64,000 bases of DNA from Nocardioides sp. Root682 (GCF_001427795.1 NZ_LMHJ01000001.1:1101773-1165772), one strand, 5' to 3'. Shown: positions 16,938 through 25,942, counted from the first letter of the stretch. Notes: generated from the sequence alone by a model not told the origin. Numbers and translations: made by a program.

Positions 16938-18143
16938 CTAACCGCAGGCAATCTCCCCAGCCAGCGCGGGGGCCAGGTCGCCCCGGGGCACCACGACGAC
17001 CTCGTCGAGACCCAGCCAGCCGGCCAGCTGGACCAGCTCCGCGGCCAGCTCGACGGCGGTGTCGGCGGGCGCACCCGGCTCGGCCCAGGCCGACTGGACG
17101 AGCAGGCGCGAGCGCGCCCGGTCAGCCTTGAGGTCGACCCGGCCGACGATCCGGTCACCGAGCAGGAACGGCAGGACGTAGTAGCCGTGCACCCGCAGCT
17201 CGGCCGGGACGTAGATCTCGATCCGGTAGAAGAAGTCGAACAGTGCCTCGGCACGGGCGCGCTCCCACACCACCGGATCGAACGGGCTGAGCAGCGCTCG
17301 CGCCCGGACCCGGCGCGGGAGCCGGGCGTCGCGGTGGAGGTACGCCGGGCGACGCCAACCCTCGACCTGCACGGGTTCGAGCTCACCGGCGTCGACCAGG
17401 GTGTCGATGGCCACCCGTGCCTCGCCGATCCGGATCCGGTAGTAGTCGGCGAGGCAGTTCGCCGATCCGACTCCGTGCGAGCGGGCCGCGCGACGGACCA
17501 GCTCGACGTGCGCCTCGGCCTCGGTCAGCGCGGGCGCCTCGAGGACAGCGCTGGGCAGGACCCGTTGCGGGAGGTCGTAGCGGATCTCGAACTGGCTGTT
17601 GCGGCCGGCGATGGCGAGGTCCCCGACGGTGAACAGGTAGTCGAGCATCCGGCGGGTGCGCGACCAGTTCCAGCCCCAGTGCTCCTTGCTGCGAGGGAGC
17701 CCGTCGTCGAGCTCGCGCGCCGTGCTCGGGCCCCGGTCGGCGATCTCGGCGACCAGGGCCGCCTCCAGCGCATCGTCCTCGGCCACGAACGACCACTTGC
17801 CGCGCTTGGTGCGGTGGGCGTCCATCCGGTGCCGCATGGCCGGCCAGAGCTCGACCGGCATGAACGCCTGGACGTGCGCCCAGTACTCGACGACCCGGCG
17901 CTGCTTGCCCGCTGCGGCGCGCGCGAGCAGGTCGACGTCGTAGGGCCCCATCCGTGAGTAGAGCGGCATGAAGTGGGCGCGCTGCAGGACGTTGACGCTG
18001 TCGACCTGGAGGACACCGGTGCGGGCCAGCGTGCGGTCGAACGTCCGCAGCGTGGGCGTGGTGTGGAGGGGGTCGAGGAAGCCCTGGGCACCCAGCGCGA
18101 TCCGGCGGGCCTGGGCCCGCGACAGCGCCTGCGTCGAAGTCAC
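16938..18143 (-). CDS. YcaQ/AlkZ-type winged-helix DNA glycosylase
   Basis: 401 residues with the HTH_42/YcaQ family organisation: tandem winged-helix domains, a beta-barrel (ALLSPFDPVVWERARAEALF, LPFLLGDRIVGRVDLKADR) and a C-terminal helical end. The catalytic glutamine-x-aspartate motif appears as LQVDSVNVLQRAH near residue 45. YcaQ and AlkZ relatives unhook interstrand crosslinks or remove bulky alkylated bases. The start is a GTG at 18143. Placement next to ndk has no known functional meaning. Whether it prefers crosslinks or monoadducts cannot be read from sequence. Confidence 0.88.
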   Translation of the reverse strand: MTSTQALSRAQARRIALGAQGFLDPLHTTPTLRTFDRTLARTGVLQVDSVNVLQRAHFMPLYSRMGPYDVDLLARAAAGKQRRVVEYWAHVQAFMPVELWPAMRHRMDAHRTKRGKWSFVAEDDALEAALVAEIADRGPSTARELDDGLPRSKEHWGWNWSRTRRMLDYLFTVGDLAIAGRNSQFEIRYDLPQRVLPSAVLEAPALTEAEAHVELVRRAARSHGVGSANCLADYYRIRIGEARVAIDTLVDAGELEPVQVEGWRRPAYLHRDARLPRRVRARALLSPFDPVVWERARAEALFDFFYRIEIYVPAELRVHGYYVLPFLLGDRIVGRVDLKADRARSRLLVQSAWAEPGAPADTAVELAAELVQLAGWLGLDEVVVVPRGDLAPALAGEIACG

Positions 18144-18236
18144 CCGGTCACCCTACGGAGCAGCGCCGACGTACCCGGTTCTGCTCACAGCGGATCCACT
18201 CGTCCCAGCGCCCGGCATCGAACTACCGTGGCCGCC

Positions 18237-18554
18237 ATGGGCCAGGTCATCGCGTTCCAGCAGGCAGCTCCCGCGTCTCCGAAGTCCGAGCCACCGCTGC
18301 CAGAGCCGCTGTGGCGTGAGCAGGTCGGCAAGCAGCTGCGCGAGCAGCGGGTGGCCGCGGGCTGGCGGCTGAGGGACGTGGCCGAACGCGCGGGAGTCTC
18401 GACGCAGTACCTCTCCGAGCTCGAGCGCGGTCTCAAGGACCCCAGCTCGGAACTTCTCGCCGCCATCGCCGGTGCGCTGGGCAGCAGTGTGCGCGAGGTC
18501 GCCTCGCGAGCCATCAGGAGTACGCCGACGGGGCCGGTCTGCCTCGCTGCGTGA
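18237..18554 (+). CDS. ClgR/PopR-like XRE regulator with C-terminal LAA
   Basis: 105 residues. After a short low-complexity N-terminus comes a single Cro/C1 helix-turn-helix (residues about 36-95) with the phrase LRDVAERAGVSTQYLSELER and KDPSSELLAAIAGALG, which resembles ClgR/PopR, the actinobacterial activators of clpP operons. The protein ends VCLAA, like an ssrA tag end. In Streptomyces such regulators are themselves ClpP substrates through C-terminal alanines, so a feedback loop is plausible here. The gene converges on the clpP pair and overlaps the first one tail to tail by 41 bases. The ATG at 18237 follows the family length. Confidence 0.8.
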   Translation: MGQVIAFQQAAPASPKSEPPLPEPLWREQVGKQLREQRVAAGWRLRDVAERAGVSTQYLSELERGLKDPSSELLAAIAGALGSSVREVASRAIRSTPTGPVCLAA

Positions 18555-19128
18555 TCACTGCGTCCACCAGTCCGTAGTCGACGGCCGCCTCGGCGGTCAG
18601 CACCAGGTCGCGCTCGGTGTCCTCGCGCACCTGGAGCGGGGTGCGGCCGGTGTGCCTGGCCAGCAGCTCCTCCAGCAGCGACCGCACGCGCTCGATCTCC
18701 TCGGTCTCCAGGATGAGGTCGGGGATGGTGCCCCGGGACTCGGCAGCCGGCTGGTGCAGCACGACCCGGCCATGGCGCAGGATCTGCCGGTGGCCGGGCT
18801 CGCCGCCGGCCAGCAGCACGGCGGCGGTCGCCACGGCCTGGCCGACACAGGTGGTCTCGACCGCCGGGCGGACGAACTGCATCGCGTCGTAGACCGCGAG
18901 CATCGCCGGGATCGAACCGCCCGGTGAGTTGATGTACAGGTTGATCGGGGCATCGGGGTTCTCCGACTCCAGGTGCACCAGCTGCGCGATGAGGGCGTTC
19001 GCGACGCCGTCGTCGATCGCCGTACCGAGGTAGACGACGCGATCAGCCAGCAACCGCGAGTAGATGTCCGTCGTGCGCTCGCCGCGCGGGGTCTGGGTCG
19101 TGACGTAGGGGATCGGGTACGTCGTCAT
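18514..19128 (-). CDS. ClpP-like subunit lacking the catalytic serine (ClpR-like)
   Basis: 204 residues with a full ClpP fold: NSPGGSIPAMLAVYDAM, the RVVLHQP histidine strand (His125) and the DTERDLVLTAEAAVDYGLVD end. The nucleophile position, normally GQAAS, reads GQAVA, so residue 100 is alanine (GCG) instead of serine. The charge-relay histidine and aspartate remain. It should assemble but not cleave, like ClpR subunits of plants and cyanobacteria. Its start overlaps the stop of the active clpP gene (ATGA), so the two are made together and probably form a hetero-tetradecamer. Confidence 0.9.
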   Translation of the reverse strand: MTTYPIPYVTTQTPRGERTTDIYSRLLADRVVYLGTAIDDGVANALIAQLVHLESENPDAPINLYINSPGGSIPAMLAVYDAMQFVRPAVETTCVGQAVATAAVLLAGGEPGHRQILRHGRVVLHQPAAESRGTIPDLILETEEIERVRSLLEELLARHTGRTPLQVREDTERDLVLTAEAAVDYGLVDAVITQRGRPAPSAYS

Positions 19129-19748
19129 GCCGACACCGCCTGGCGGAGTCCCAGCCCCGCGGAACGGTGGGGCACGGGCCTGATCTGCGCCAGGGACTCG
19201 ACGACGTGGTCGGCGAAGCCGTAGGCGATGGCCTGTTCCGCGTTGAACCAGCGATCCCGGCGCGAGTCCTTCTCGACCGTCTCCACCGGCTGCCCGGTGT
19301 CCGCCGAGATCAGGCCGAGCACGGTGTCGCGGTTGTCACGCAGGGTCTCCGCCTGGATCGCGATGTCGCCTGCCGTGCCCCCGAAGCCGGCCGACCCCTG
19401 GTGCAGCAGCACCTTGGAGTGCGGCAACAGGTAGCGGTGCCCCGGCGTGCCGGCACTGAGGAGGAACTGGCCCGCGCTGTAGGCCATGCCGAGGTTCACC
19501 GTGGCGACCGTGTTGGGGATCAGGCGCATGGCATCGCGGATGGCCAGCATGCCCGGCACCGAACCGCCGACCGAATTGATCCAGAGGGCGATGGGCGCCT
19601 TCTCGTCATCCGCGGCCAGCATGAGCAGCGCGGTCGTGAGCCGGTTGCTGAGGGTCTGGTCGAGCTCGGTGCCGAGCAGGATCGTGCGCTGGTCCAGGAG
19701 GCGCCGGGCCAGGTCGTCGTCGAGGAAGCTCGGGGTGGGTGCGTTCAT
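19125..19748 (-). CDS. clpP: ATP-dependent Clp protease proteolytic subunit (active form)
   Basis: 207 residues with a complete catalytic set: Ser91 in GMAYSAG, His116 in KVLLHQG and the aspartate in EKDSRRDRWF. ClpP forms the double-ring chamber that degrades proteins unfolded by ClpX or ClpC. GMAYS in place of GQAAS is typical of second ClpP paralogues. The ATG at 19748 is preferred to an upstream one that adds 12 unlikely residues. It is the first gene of a two-gene operon with the serine-less subunit, and neither clpX nor trigger factor lies beside it, so this is an extra Clp pair and not the main locus. Confidence 0.92.
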   Translation of the reverse strand: MNAPTPSFLDDDLARRLLDQRTILLGTELDQTLSNRLTTALLMLAADDEKAPIALWINSVGGSVPGMLAIRDAMRLIPNTVATVNLGMAYSAGQFLLSAGTPGHRYLLPHSKVLLHQGSAGFGGTAGDIAIQAETLRDNRDTVLGLISADTGQPVETVEKDSRRDRWFNAEQAIAYGFADHVVESLAQIRPVPHRSAGLGLRQAVSA

Positions 19749-19820
19749 GCCACCGAGCGTCGCAGGGCAGCAGGTGCCGCCCAAGGGCTTGCTGCTGGGG
19801 GCGGATCTGCGCTCAGCAGA

Positions 19821-20480
19821 TCAGTCCAGCTGCACCAGTTTTGCGCGGACGGCGTACATGACCGCCTCCATGCGCGAGTGCAGCTGGAGCTTCTCCAGGA
19901 TGTTGCGCACGTGGTTCTTCACGGTGTTCTCGCTGATCGCGAGCTGGGAGGCGACGTCACGGTTGCTCAACCCGCGCGCGACCAGGCGCAGCACCTCGAG
20001 CTCGCGCTCGGTCAGCTTCAGCGCGGTGCCTGCGGTGCGCTCGGGCGCCGACATGGTCTTGAACTCGTCGATCAGCTTGGCGGCCATCGAGGGACTGATC
20101 AGGGACTGGCCGTCGGCGACCACCCGGATGCCCTGCGCGACCTCCTCGATCGAGGAGTCCTTGAGGAGGTAGCCGGAAGCGCCGCTCTTGACGGCTTCGT
20201 ACAGGTCGGCCTCGTCGTCGGAGACGGTCAACATGATGATCTTCGTCATCGGGACCGCTTCCTTGATCGCGACGCACGCCTCGATGCCGGACTGCTTGGG
20301 CATCCGGACGTCGAGCAGCACGACGTCGGGGACGGTGCTGATCGCCAGGGCGACGCCCTCGGCGCCGTCGCCGGCCTCACCGACGACCTCGATACCGGCC
20401 TCGATACCGAGCAACATCGTCAGACCGCGACGGAACAACTCCTGGTCGTCGACCACGGCCACGCGAACCGGTCCGCTCAC
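19821..20480 (-). CDS. NarL/LuxR-family response regulator (orphan)
   Basis: 219 residues: receiver domain 1-125 with acidic pocket VVDDQE, phospho-acceptor Asp57 in LLDVRMPK and the conserved lysine in YLLKDSS, then a LuxR-type HTH (LTERELEVLRLVARGLSNRDVASQL). No sensor kinase is adjacent, so the signal is unknown. The GTG at 20480 has a GGAGG site. It lies between the Clp pair and hpf, all on the same strand but with their own gaps; a stress-response role would suit these neighbours but is only inference. Confidence 0.9.
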   Translation of the reverse strand: MSGPVRVAVVDDQELFRRGLTMLLGIEAGIEVVGEAGDGAEGVALAISTVPDVVLLDVRMPKQSGIEACVAIKEAVPMTKIIMLTVSDDEADLYEAVKSGASGYLLKDSSIEEVAQGIRVVADGQSLISPSMAAKLIDEFKTMSAPERTAGTALKLTERELEVLRLVARGLSNRDVASQLAISENTVKNHVRNILEKLQLHSRMEAVMYAVRAKLVQLD

Positions 20481-20599
20481 CCGTTGCCTCCTGTCACGCT
20501 CGGCACTGCCCCACTCGTCACTCAGGCATCATGGCATGACTTCGCGAGGCAGCGCCGGTCTAGCCCGGGGCGATGGTCGACGGGCCGACGCACCGGCGG

Positions 20600-20645
20600 T
20601 GTGGCTGGCAGCGACGCCGGCACTGCCAGGTCGCTGCCAGCCACA
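20600..20645 (-). terminator. hpf terminator hairpin
   Basis: A perfect 16-bp stem (arm TGTGGCTGGCAGCGAC and its complement) with a 14-base loop lies 20 bases beyond the hpf stop codon. It lacks a clear U-tract. It would also insulate the response regulator gene downstream. Confidence 0.75.
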
Positions 20646-20664
20646 TCCCGGGGGGCCTCGTCGG

Positions 20665-21291
20665 TCAGCCTTCCTGGGCGCCGATGTCGAGGGAGATCAC
20701 GCCGTAGTCGTACCCGCGACGGCGGTACACGACCGCCGGGCGCTCGCTCTCCTTGTCGACGAAGAGGTAGAAGTCGTGGCCGACCAGCTCCATCTCGTAG
20801 AGCGCCTGGTCGAGGGTCATCGGGCTGGCGGGGTGCGTCTTCTCGCGAACCACGAGCGGGCCGTCACCGGTGACGGTGATCGGTCCGACCTGGCGTTCGA
20901 TCGAGACCTCGTCCTCGACCGCGTCGTCGGTGGCGACCGCCAGGTCCGACAGGGCCCGGCCGACCGAGACCCGTTCGGGTCGTCCCTTGTGCACCCGCCG
21001 CCGATCGGCGGCCTTCCGCATCTGGGCCGCCATCTTGTCCATGGCGAGGTCCAGCGCGCCCATCTTCTCGTCGGCAGCGGCCTCGGCCCGTATCACCGGT
21101 CCCTTGGAGTAGGCGGTGAGCTCCACATGGACGGCATGGTCGTGCTGGCGCGGATTGGGTTCGGAGTCGACCTCTACGTGCACCCGCATGATGCGGTGGT
21201 CGTGCTTCTCCAGCTTCGCGAGCTTCTCGGTCGCATGCGCCCGGAACCGGTCCGAGATCTCGCAGTGCCTACCGGTGACCACAACGTCCAT
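20665..21291 (-). CDS. hpf: Ribosome hibernation promoting factor, long form
   Basis: 208 residues: the N-terminal S30AE domain (MDVVVTGRHCEISDRFRAHA, LDLAMDKMAAQMRKAADR) joined by a linker to the C-terminal dimerisation domain (LYEMELVGHDFYLFVDKES, VVYRRRGYDYGVISL). Long Hpf pairs 70S ribosomes into inactive 100S dimers in stationary phase or stress. The ATG at 21291 has a GGAGG site 6 bases upstream. A small hairpin lies in its leader (21324-21342). Regulation is probably by stress or stringent signals, but no promoter could be assigned. Confidence 0.95.
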   Translation of the reverse strand: MDVVVTGRHCEISDRFRAHATEKLAKLEKHDHRIMRVHVEVDSEPNPRQHDHAVHVELTAYSKGPVIRAEAAADEKMGALDLAMDKMAAQMRKAADRRRVHKGRPERVSVGRALSDLAVATDDAVEDEVSIERQVGPITVTGDGPLVVREKTHPASPMTLDQALYEMELVGHDFYLFVDKESERPAVVYRRRGYDYGVISLDIGAQEG

Positions 21292-21659
21292 CAGTACCTC
21301 CAAGGGGATTCGGTGATGGGTGATCCCGCCACGTGGGCGGGACGTGTGAGGCATGGAATCCGCCCGGCCGACCTGGTCTTCGACCCCACAATCGCCTGCT
21401 GAGGTGGTCGCAGCTTGGTGCCACTACTGACCTTCTCCCGGATTCGGACGTATCTGACGTCCGGTCCGAGGCAGGACTTACGACTAAGCCGCACCGTGAT
21501 CGTCGACCCGAGGGCCGACTTACGTGGACCGTTTCGCCTGCGACTGGCATCGGCTTGCCGCACCCGGCAGGGCGCCTGCCCAGCCTGTGCGACGCAACCA
21601 CGGACCCGGGCGGACTCCATGTTGAGACGTTAGTCCGTTGTCGAAGCGGACGAAAGGCT
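21292..21659. other. 368-base gene-free region upstream of hpf
   Basis: No coding sequence is convincing on either strand; the open frames have no ribosome site and look unlike the neighbouring proteins. It holds the hpf promoter and leader, including the hairpin at 21324-21342, and the 3' end of the comF transcript lies outside it. A motif GACGTATCTGACGTC near 21446 is a partial inverted repeat of unknown meaning. Confidence 0.6.
21324..21342 (-). promoter_or_regulatory. Small hairpin in hpf leader
   Basis: TCCCGCC and GGCGGGA pair across a 5-base loop, about 30 bases before the hpf start codon. It could affect translation or mRNA stability; nothing more is visible. Confidence 0.4.
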
Positions 21660-22391
21660 TCACCGCAAGTTGGGCACTTGGTCACGCAGCTGGGTGGCCG
21701 CGACCACTGCCGCAGCGAGCACGGGAACTCCCACCGCCTCGAGCGCGCGCTGGGCTTCCCGGAGCGTGGCCCCGGTGGTGAGGACGTCGTCGCAGAGCAC
21801 GACATGGGTGTGGGGGAACCGCTCCCCCAGCCGTCGTACGACCGCGGTGGGCGCCGCCATCGAGCCCGAAAGATTCGCCGCACGCCCGCGCGTGTCGAGT
21901 CCCGCCTGGTCGACCACGCCCGGCCTCAGACGGAGCACCCTGAGCGCAGTGACGTCCCTGTCCTCGGCGACGAGCCGACAGGCGGCGGCCCTGGTCATCG
22001 TGAACGTCGGGTCGTGGCCGCGCTGGCGGACCGCGGCCGGGCGCGACGGGACGGGCACCAGCACGACCGGTGCGTCGACCCGACAACGCGCGTCGTCCAG
22101 CGCCGCACGGACCGAGCCGCCCAGCAGGTCACCGAGTGGGCGAGCCAGGGCGAGCACCCGGCGCTCCTTGTGGGCCAGCACCATCGACCTCAGCGCGCCG
22201 TCGTAGGTACCCATGGCGTACGGCGCCACCAGGCCGAGCGGCGTCGGGGTCGGCCACCGCACCGCAGCCTCGACAGGCAGTCCGGCGCGGCAGTCGGGGC
22301 AGAGCACGCGGCCGCCACGCTCGCACACCACGCAGGCCGACCCGAGGACCAGGTCGAGGAAGCCGTCGGTGAGCAGGGGCAGCAGGCGCAC
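21660..22391 (-). CDS. comF: ComF-family phosphoribosyltransferase-like protein
   Basis: 243 residues with the usual two parts: an N-terminal zinc-finger-like set of cysteines (Cys20, 23, 31, 34) and a C-terminal PRTase fold whose PRPP loop reads VVLCDDVLTTGATL. ComF aids DNA uptake in naturally competent bacteria, but in actinobacteria its role is unproven. The start is GTG at 22391. It follows lpqB on the same strand after 77 bases, the usual actinobacterial order mtrA-mtrB-lpqB-comF. Confidence 0.88.
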   Translation of the reverse strand: MRLLPLLTDGFLDLVLGSACVVCERGGRVLCPDCRAGLPVEAAVRWPTPTPLGLVAPYAMGTYDGALRSMVLAHKERRVLALARPLGDLLGGSVRAALDDARCRVDAPVVLVPVPSRPAAVRQRGHDPTFTMTRAAACRLVAEDRDVTALRVLRLRPGVVDQAGLDTRGRAANLSGSMAAPTAVVRRLGERFPHTHVVLCDDVLTTGATLREAQRALEAVGVPVLAAAVVAATQLRDQVPNLR

Positions 22392-22468
22392 CGCCCCACC
22401 CCATCAACCCCGCCCGGGCAGGGCAACCCTCACCGTCGGCGCTGTGGAGAAGTCGTTGCTGTCGCGGG

Positions 22469-24241
22469 CTATCCGGCGTAGTCGAGCTGGGTGAGCGGAA
22501 CGTCACCGGCTTCGTACTCGTCCTGCTGGACGATGTCGACGTAGCGGTCGGCGTAGACCGCGAGCATCGACGGGCCCGGACTGGGCGTGCCGGCCAGCCC
22601 GATCAGGTCGCCCGACACGATGGTCGACAGCTCGTCCACACCGACGGTCGCCCCGTCCGCCGCCACGACGTCGACCTCGGAGAGCGTGCCGGGCGCGGTC
22701 GGGGTCAGCAGCCCGACGCGGATCGGACTGGTCCACGCCATGTCTACGATCTGCCCGCCGCTGGCGCCGTGGACGAGGTATGCCGCACGCGTGCGGGCGA
22801 TGCCGCCACGGCCGTTGATGACGACGCGGGCGCCCACCACCTCGTCGCCCCGGTTGGTCCGCACCACGGCGACCAGCCGGGTTCCGTCGCGCGACACGAT
22901 GAGCTGGTGGGCCTGTTCCCCCGTGACGCCGGGCACCCGCACCTGGCGCGCTCCCTGGTCCTCGACGAGCCACACGACCGAGCCGGTACGGCGACGTTCG
23001 AGGACCCAGAGCCGCCCGCTGGCGTCCCACGTCGGCCGGGCGTAGGTGCCGCCGCTGAGCACGGTCCGCGTCGGTACGGCGTCGGCCGTCTCCCGCACCG
23101 AACCGACCCGGACTCGCTGCCCGTTCCGGTCCACGACCGCGACCTGTTCGGCGTCCGGGCGGGCAGCGAACACCTCGATCCCGGCGCCTTCGTCCCCGAA
23201 CGGCCCGGTGGCTGCAACCAGGTTGCCCGCGGTGCCCCACTCGAGCCGGCCCCGGGCGAGGCCGAACAGCAGGGTCGTGGCGTCGGCTCCGGCCGGATCG
23301 AAGCCCTTGCCGGCATTGACGGGGTACTGCGAGGCACCGCCCGGCAGCGGCAGGTCGAACCCTCCGACGGTGACCCGCAGCGCCGTGATGTCACCGTCCT
23401 GGCGGAGCGTCCAGGCCAGCTGGGCGAGCATCAGCTCGGCTTCCTCGGACGTGACCTTCGGGGCGTCACCGACGAGCGTGATCTCGGCGACGCCGTTCTT
23501 GTCGACGGGCACGGAGAGGCCCACGCTGAGCCCGGATGGCAGGAAGGAGCGGACCACCCCACGAGCCAGCGGCGGGGGCCCCGCCAGCAGGCCCGAGACG
23601 AGGCTGGTCGCGAGCTGGTCCCCCTCGGGCACGAACACCGGCTCCGGAACGAGGATCTGCGCGAGCGGGTCGAAGTAGTAGAGCGAGACCTGGCGGTAGC
23701 GCTGCTGGAACCACGTGGCCGGCACGACCAGCGCGTCCAGTGGATCGGCGATGCGGTACTCACCGTCCTCGACGGTGACCCGGAGCTCCATCGTGAGCTG
23801 GTCGGCCGGCATCGGGCCCCGCCAGCCTCCGACGGCGTCGAGGCTGTCGGCAGCGGTCAGCTCGACCGAGACGGTGCCGGCGAGCTGGCGGACCGGCAGG
23901 GTGTCGCTGTAGACGATCGTCTCCTGCTCGGGGTTCCACTGCGCTGCGGCCGCGGTGGTGAGGTACTTCTTGGCGACGCTGGTCTGGATCGGCCATGCGG
24001 TCATCGCGTCGAGGAACCCCGTGACGACCTCCGTGCGCGAAGCGCCCGAGGCCGGTGGCCGGGCGTCGATGTCGCTGGCCTGGCGGGCATCCTCCGCCTC
24101 GGTGACGTTCCGTTCGACGACAGGGCCCTCGGTGGGCAGCGTGACGCACCCACCGAGCAGGAGCGCGGCGAACAACGCGATCGTCACCTGGCGGGCGAGC
24201 GCTGCCGGGCCAGTCCTCGGGCGCGTGCTCGGGCGGGTCAT
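22469..24241 (-). CDS. lpqB: MtrAB-associated lipoprotein LpqB
   Basis: 590 residues. The signal peptide ends in the lipobox LLGGC. A GerMN-like domain follows (around LYYFDPLAQILVPEPVFVP and the middle region), then a C-terminal beta-propeller part. LpqB binds the outer face of the sensor kinase MtrB and tunes its signalling. The start overlaps the mtrB stop in an ATGA junction, so both are co-translated, as expected for partners. Confidence 0.93.
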   Translation of the reverse strand: MTRPSTRPRTGPAALARQVTIALFAALLLGGCVTLPTEGPVVERNVTEAEDARQASDIDARPPASGASRTEVVTGFLDAMTAWPIQTSVAKKYLTTAAAAQWNPEQETIVYSDTLPVRQLAGTVSVELTAADSLDAVGGWRGPMPADQLTMELRVTVEDGEYRIADPLDALVVPATWFQQRYRQVSLYYFDPLAQILVPEPVFVPEGDQLATSLVSGLLAGPPPLARGVVRSFLPSGLSVGLSVPVDKNGVAEITLVGDAPKVTSEEAELMLAQLAWTLRQDGDITALRVTVGGFDLPLPGGASQYPVNAGKGFDPAGADATTLLFGLARGRLEWGTAGNLVAATGPFGDEGAGIEVFAARPDAEQVAVVDRNGQRVRVGSVRETADAVPTRTVLSGGTYARPTWDASGRLWVLERRRTGSVVWLVEDQGARQVRVPGVTGEQAHQLIVSRDGTRLVAVVRTNRGDEVVGARVVINGRGGIARTRAAYLVHGASGGQIVDMAWTSPIRVGLLTPTAPGTLSEVDVVAADGATVGVDELSTIVSGDLIGLAGTPSPGPSMLAVYADRYVDIVQQDEYEAGDVPLTQLDYAG

Positions 24242-25932
24242 CGCGGCCCCTCCGGGGTGGGGACGGCGACGGGGCCGGTCACGACACCCGCGTCGGTGGA
24301 CGAAGCGTCCTCGGGGACCAGGGAGAGCGGACTGTTGCGCAGCGTCGCCCCGGCATGACGTGGGACGGTCAACCGGAACTGGGCACCCTGGCCGGTGCGA
24401 CCCCAGGCCTGGAGCCAGCCACCGTGCAGGTGCGCGTCCTCCTGCGCGATCGCAAGACCGAGGCCGGTGCCACCGCTGGTGCGGGCGCGCGCGGGATCCG
24501 AGCGCCAGAACCTGTTGAAGACCATCGCCGCCTCACCCGGTGCCAGGCCGACGCCGTGGTCGCGGACCGTGATCCCCGCCGCCTCCGCGTCCGAGGCCAA
24601 CCGGACGATGACCGACTCGGTCGGGTCGTCGGCCTGTGCGTGGTCGATGGCATTGGTGACCAGGTTGCGGACGATCCGCTCGATCCGTCGTACGTCGACC
24701 TCGGCCCGGACCTCGTCGTCGGGCTGCTCGATGACGACCCGCACACCACGCTGGTCGGCCAGCGGCTGCGCGGCAGCCACCACGCGCTCGACGACGTCGA
24801 CGAGGTTGACGTCCTCGGTGGCGAGCCTTGCGGCGCCGGCGTCAAAACGGCTGATCTCGAGCAGGTCGACCAGGAGGTTCTCGAACCGGTCCAGCTCGGC
24901 CTGGAGCAGCTCGGCCGAGCGGGCCGTCGTCGGGTCGAACCCGTCGCGGGCGTCGTGGAGGACGTCGGACGCCATCCGCACCGTGGTGAGTGGCGTGCGC
25001 AGCTCGTGCGACACGTCGGAGACGAAGCGGCGCTGCACCCAGCTCAGCTCCTCCAGCTGGCGGATCTGGCGCTGCAGGTTCGTGGCCATCTGGTTGAAGG
25101 AGTACGCCAGTCGTGCGATGTCGTCCTCGCCGCGTACCTGGAGTCGTTCCTGGAGCCGTCCGGAGGCGAGTCGTTCCGCCACCCTGCGGGCCATCCGGAT
25201 CGGCGTCACGACCTGTCGGGTCACCAGCCAGGTCAGGCCGGCCACCAGGACCAGCAGCAGGCCCGCGGCCGTGAGCAACGCCCGGGTGACCAGGCCCAGG
25301 GTCTCCTCCTCCTCGGTGAGCGGGAAGAGGAAGTAGAGGGTGTAGGTCTTGCCGTCCGAAGGGAGCGGAACCTGCGCACCGACGATGATGCCGGCGCGGG
25401 ACCGCGTGCCCTCGGGTCCGGTCTGCACGATCTTCGTGTAGGTCCACGCCGTCGACCGGTTGGCCCCGTCGAAGTGGGCCTCGAGGCTCTCGGGCACGCT
25501 GACCAGGTCCAGGCCGCTGGTGTACTCACCGCCCCCCTCGCGCAGGGGCAGGTCCTCCCCCTCCGGACCGGCCAGCACGACGCTGTAGCCGCGGCTCAGC
25601 CCACGATCGATGATCGGGTCCACCAGGTCGCGTTGCTGACGACTGGCGTTCACTTCGGTGCCCGACGCTGCGGCAAGGCGACCGTTGGCGTCGTTCACCT
25701 CCGCATCGACCTCACCGAGGACGACGTCGACCCGGTGCTCGAGCAGGCCCTGCTGGGTCTGCTGCAACAGGATCCAGCCGACGCCGCTGACGGTGGCTGC
25801 GGACAGGACGACCGTGCTGACCACGACGCGTGCCTGGATCGACCGACGCCAGAAGGTGAGCGCTCGTCGTACCTCCGGCGCGACCCTGGCCCAGAGGCTG
25901 AGCAGCCACCGGGACAGGTCGGAGCCGTCCAT
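24238..25932 (-). CDS. mtrB: Sensor histidine kinase MtrB
   Basis: 564 residues: two membrane helices around residues 35-58 and 205-230 enclosing an extracellular sensor region, a HAMP domain (ARRVAERLASGRLQERLQV), the H-box VSHELRTPLTTVRMASDV, and N/G boxes (NLVTNAIDHAQ, VRDHGVGLAPGE, GGTGLGLAIAQ). It phosphorylates MtrA and couples growth and osmotic signals to cell-wall hydrolase expression. It lies 10 bases after mtrA and overlaps lpqB. The catalytic set is complete. Confidence 0.95.
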   Translation of the reverse strand: MDGSDLSRWLLSLWARVAPEVRRALTFWRRSIQARVVVSTVVLSAATVSGVGWILLQQTQQGLLEHRVDVVLGEVDAEVNDANGRLAAASGTEVNASRQQRDLVDPIIDRGLSRGYSVVLAGPEGEDLPLREGGGEYTSGLDLVSVPESLEAHFDGANRSTAWTYTKIVQTGPEGTRSRAGIIVGAQVPLPSDGKTYTLYFLFPLTEEEETLGLVTRALLTAAGLLLVLVAGLTWLVTRQVVTPIRMARRVAERLASGRLQERLQVRGEDDIARLAYSFNQMATNLQRQIRQLEELSWVQRRFVSDVSHELRTPLTTVRMASDVLHDARDGFDPTTARSAELLQAELDRFENLLVDLLEISRFDAGAARLATEDVNLVDVVERVVAAAQPLADQRGVRVVIEQPDDEVRAEVDVRRIERIVRNLVTNAIDHAQADDPTESVIVRLASDAEAAGITVRDHGVGLAPGEAAMVFNRFWRSDPARARTSGGTGLGLAIAQEDAHLHGGWLQAWGRTGQGAQFRLTVPRHAGATLRNSPLSLVPEDASSTDAGVVTGPVAVPTPEGPR

Positions 25933-25942
25933 GACTGTCGGC

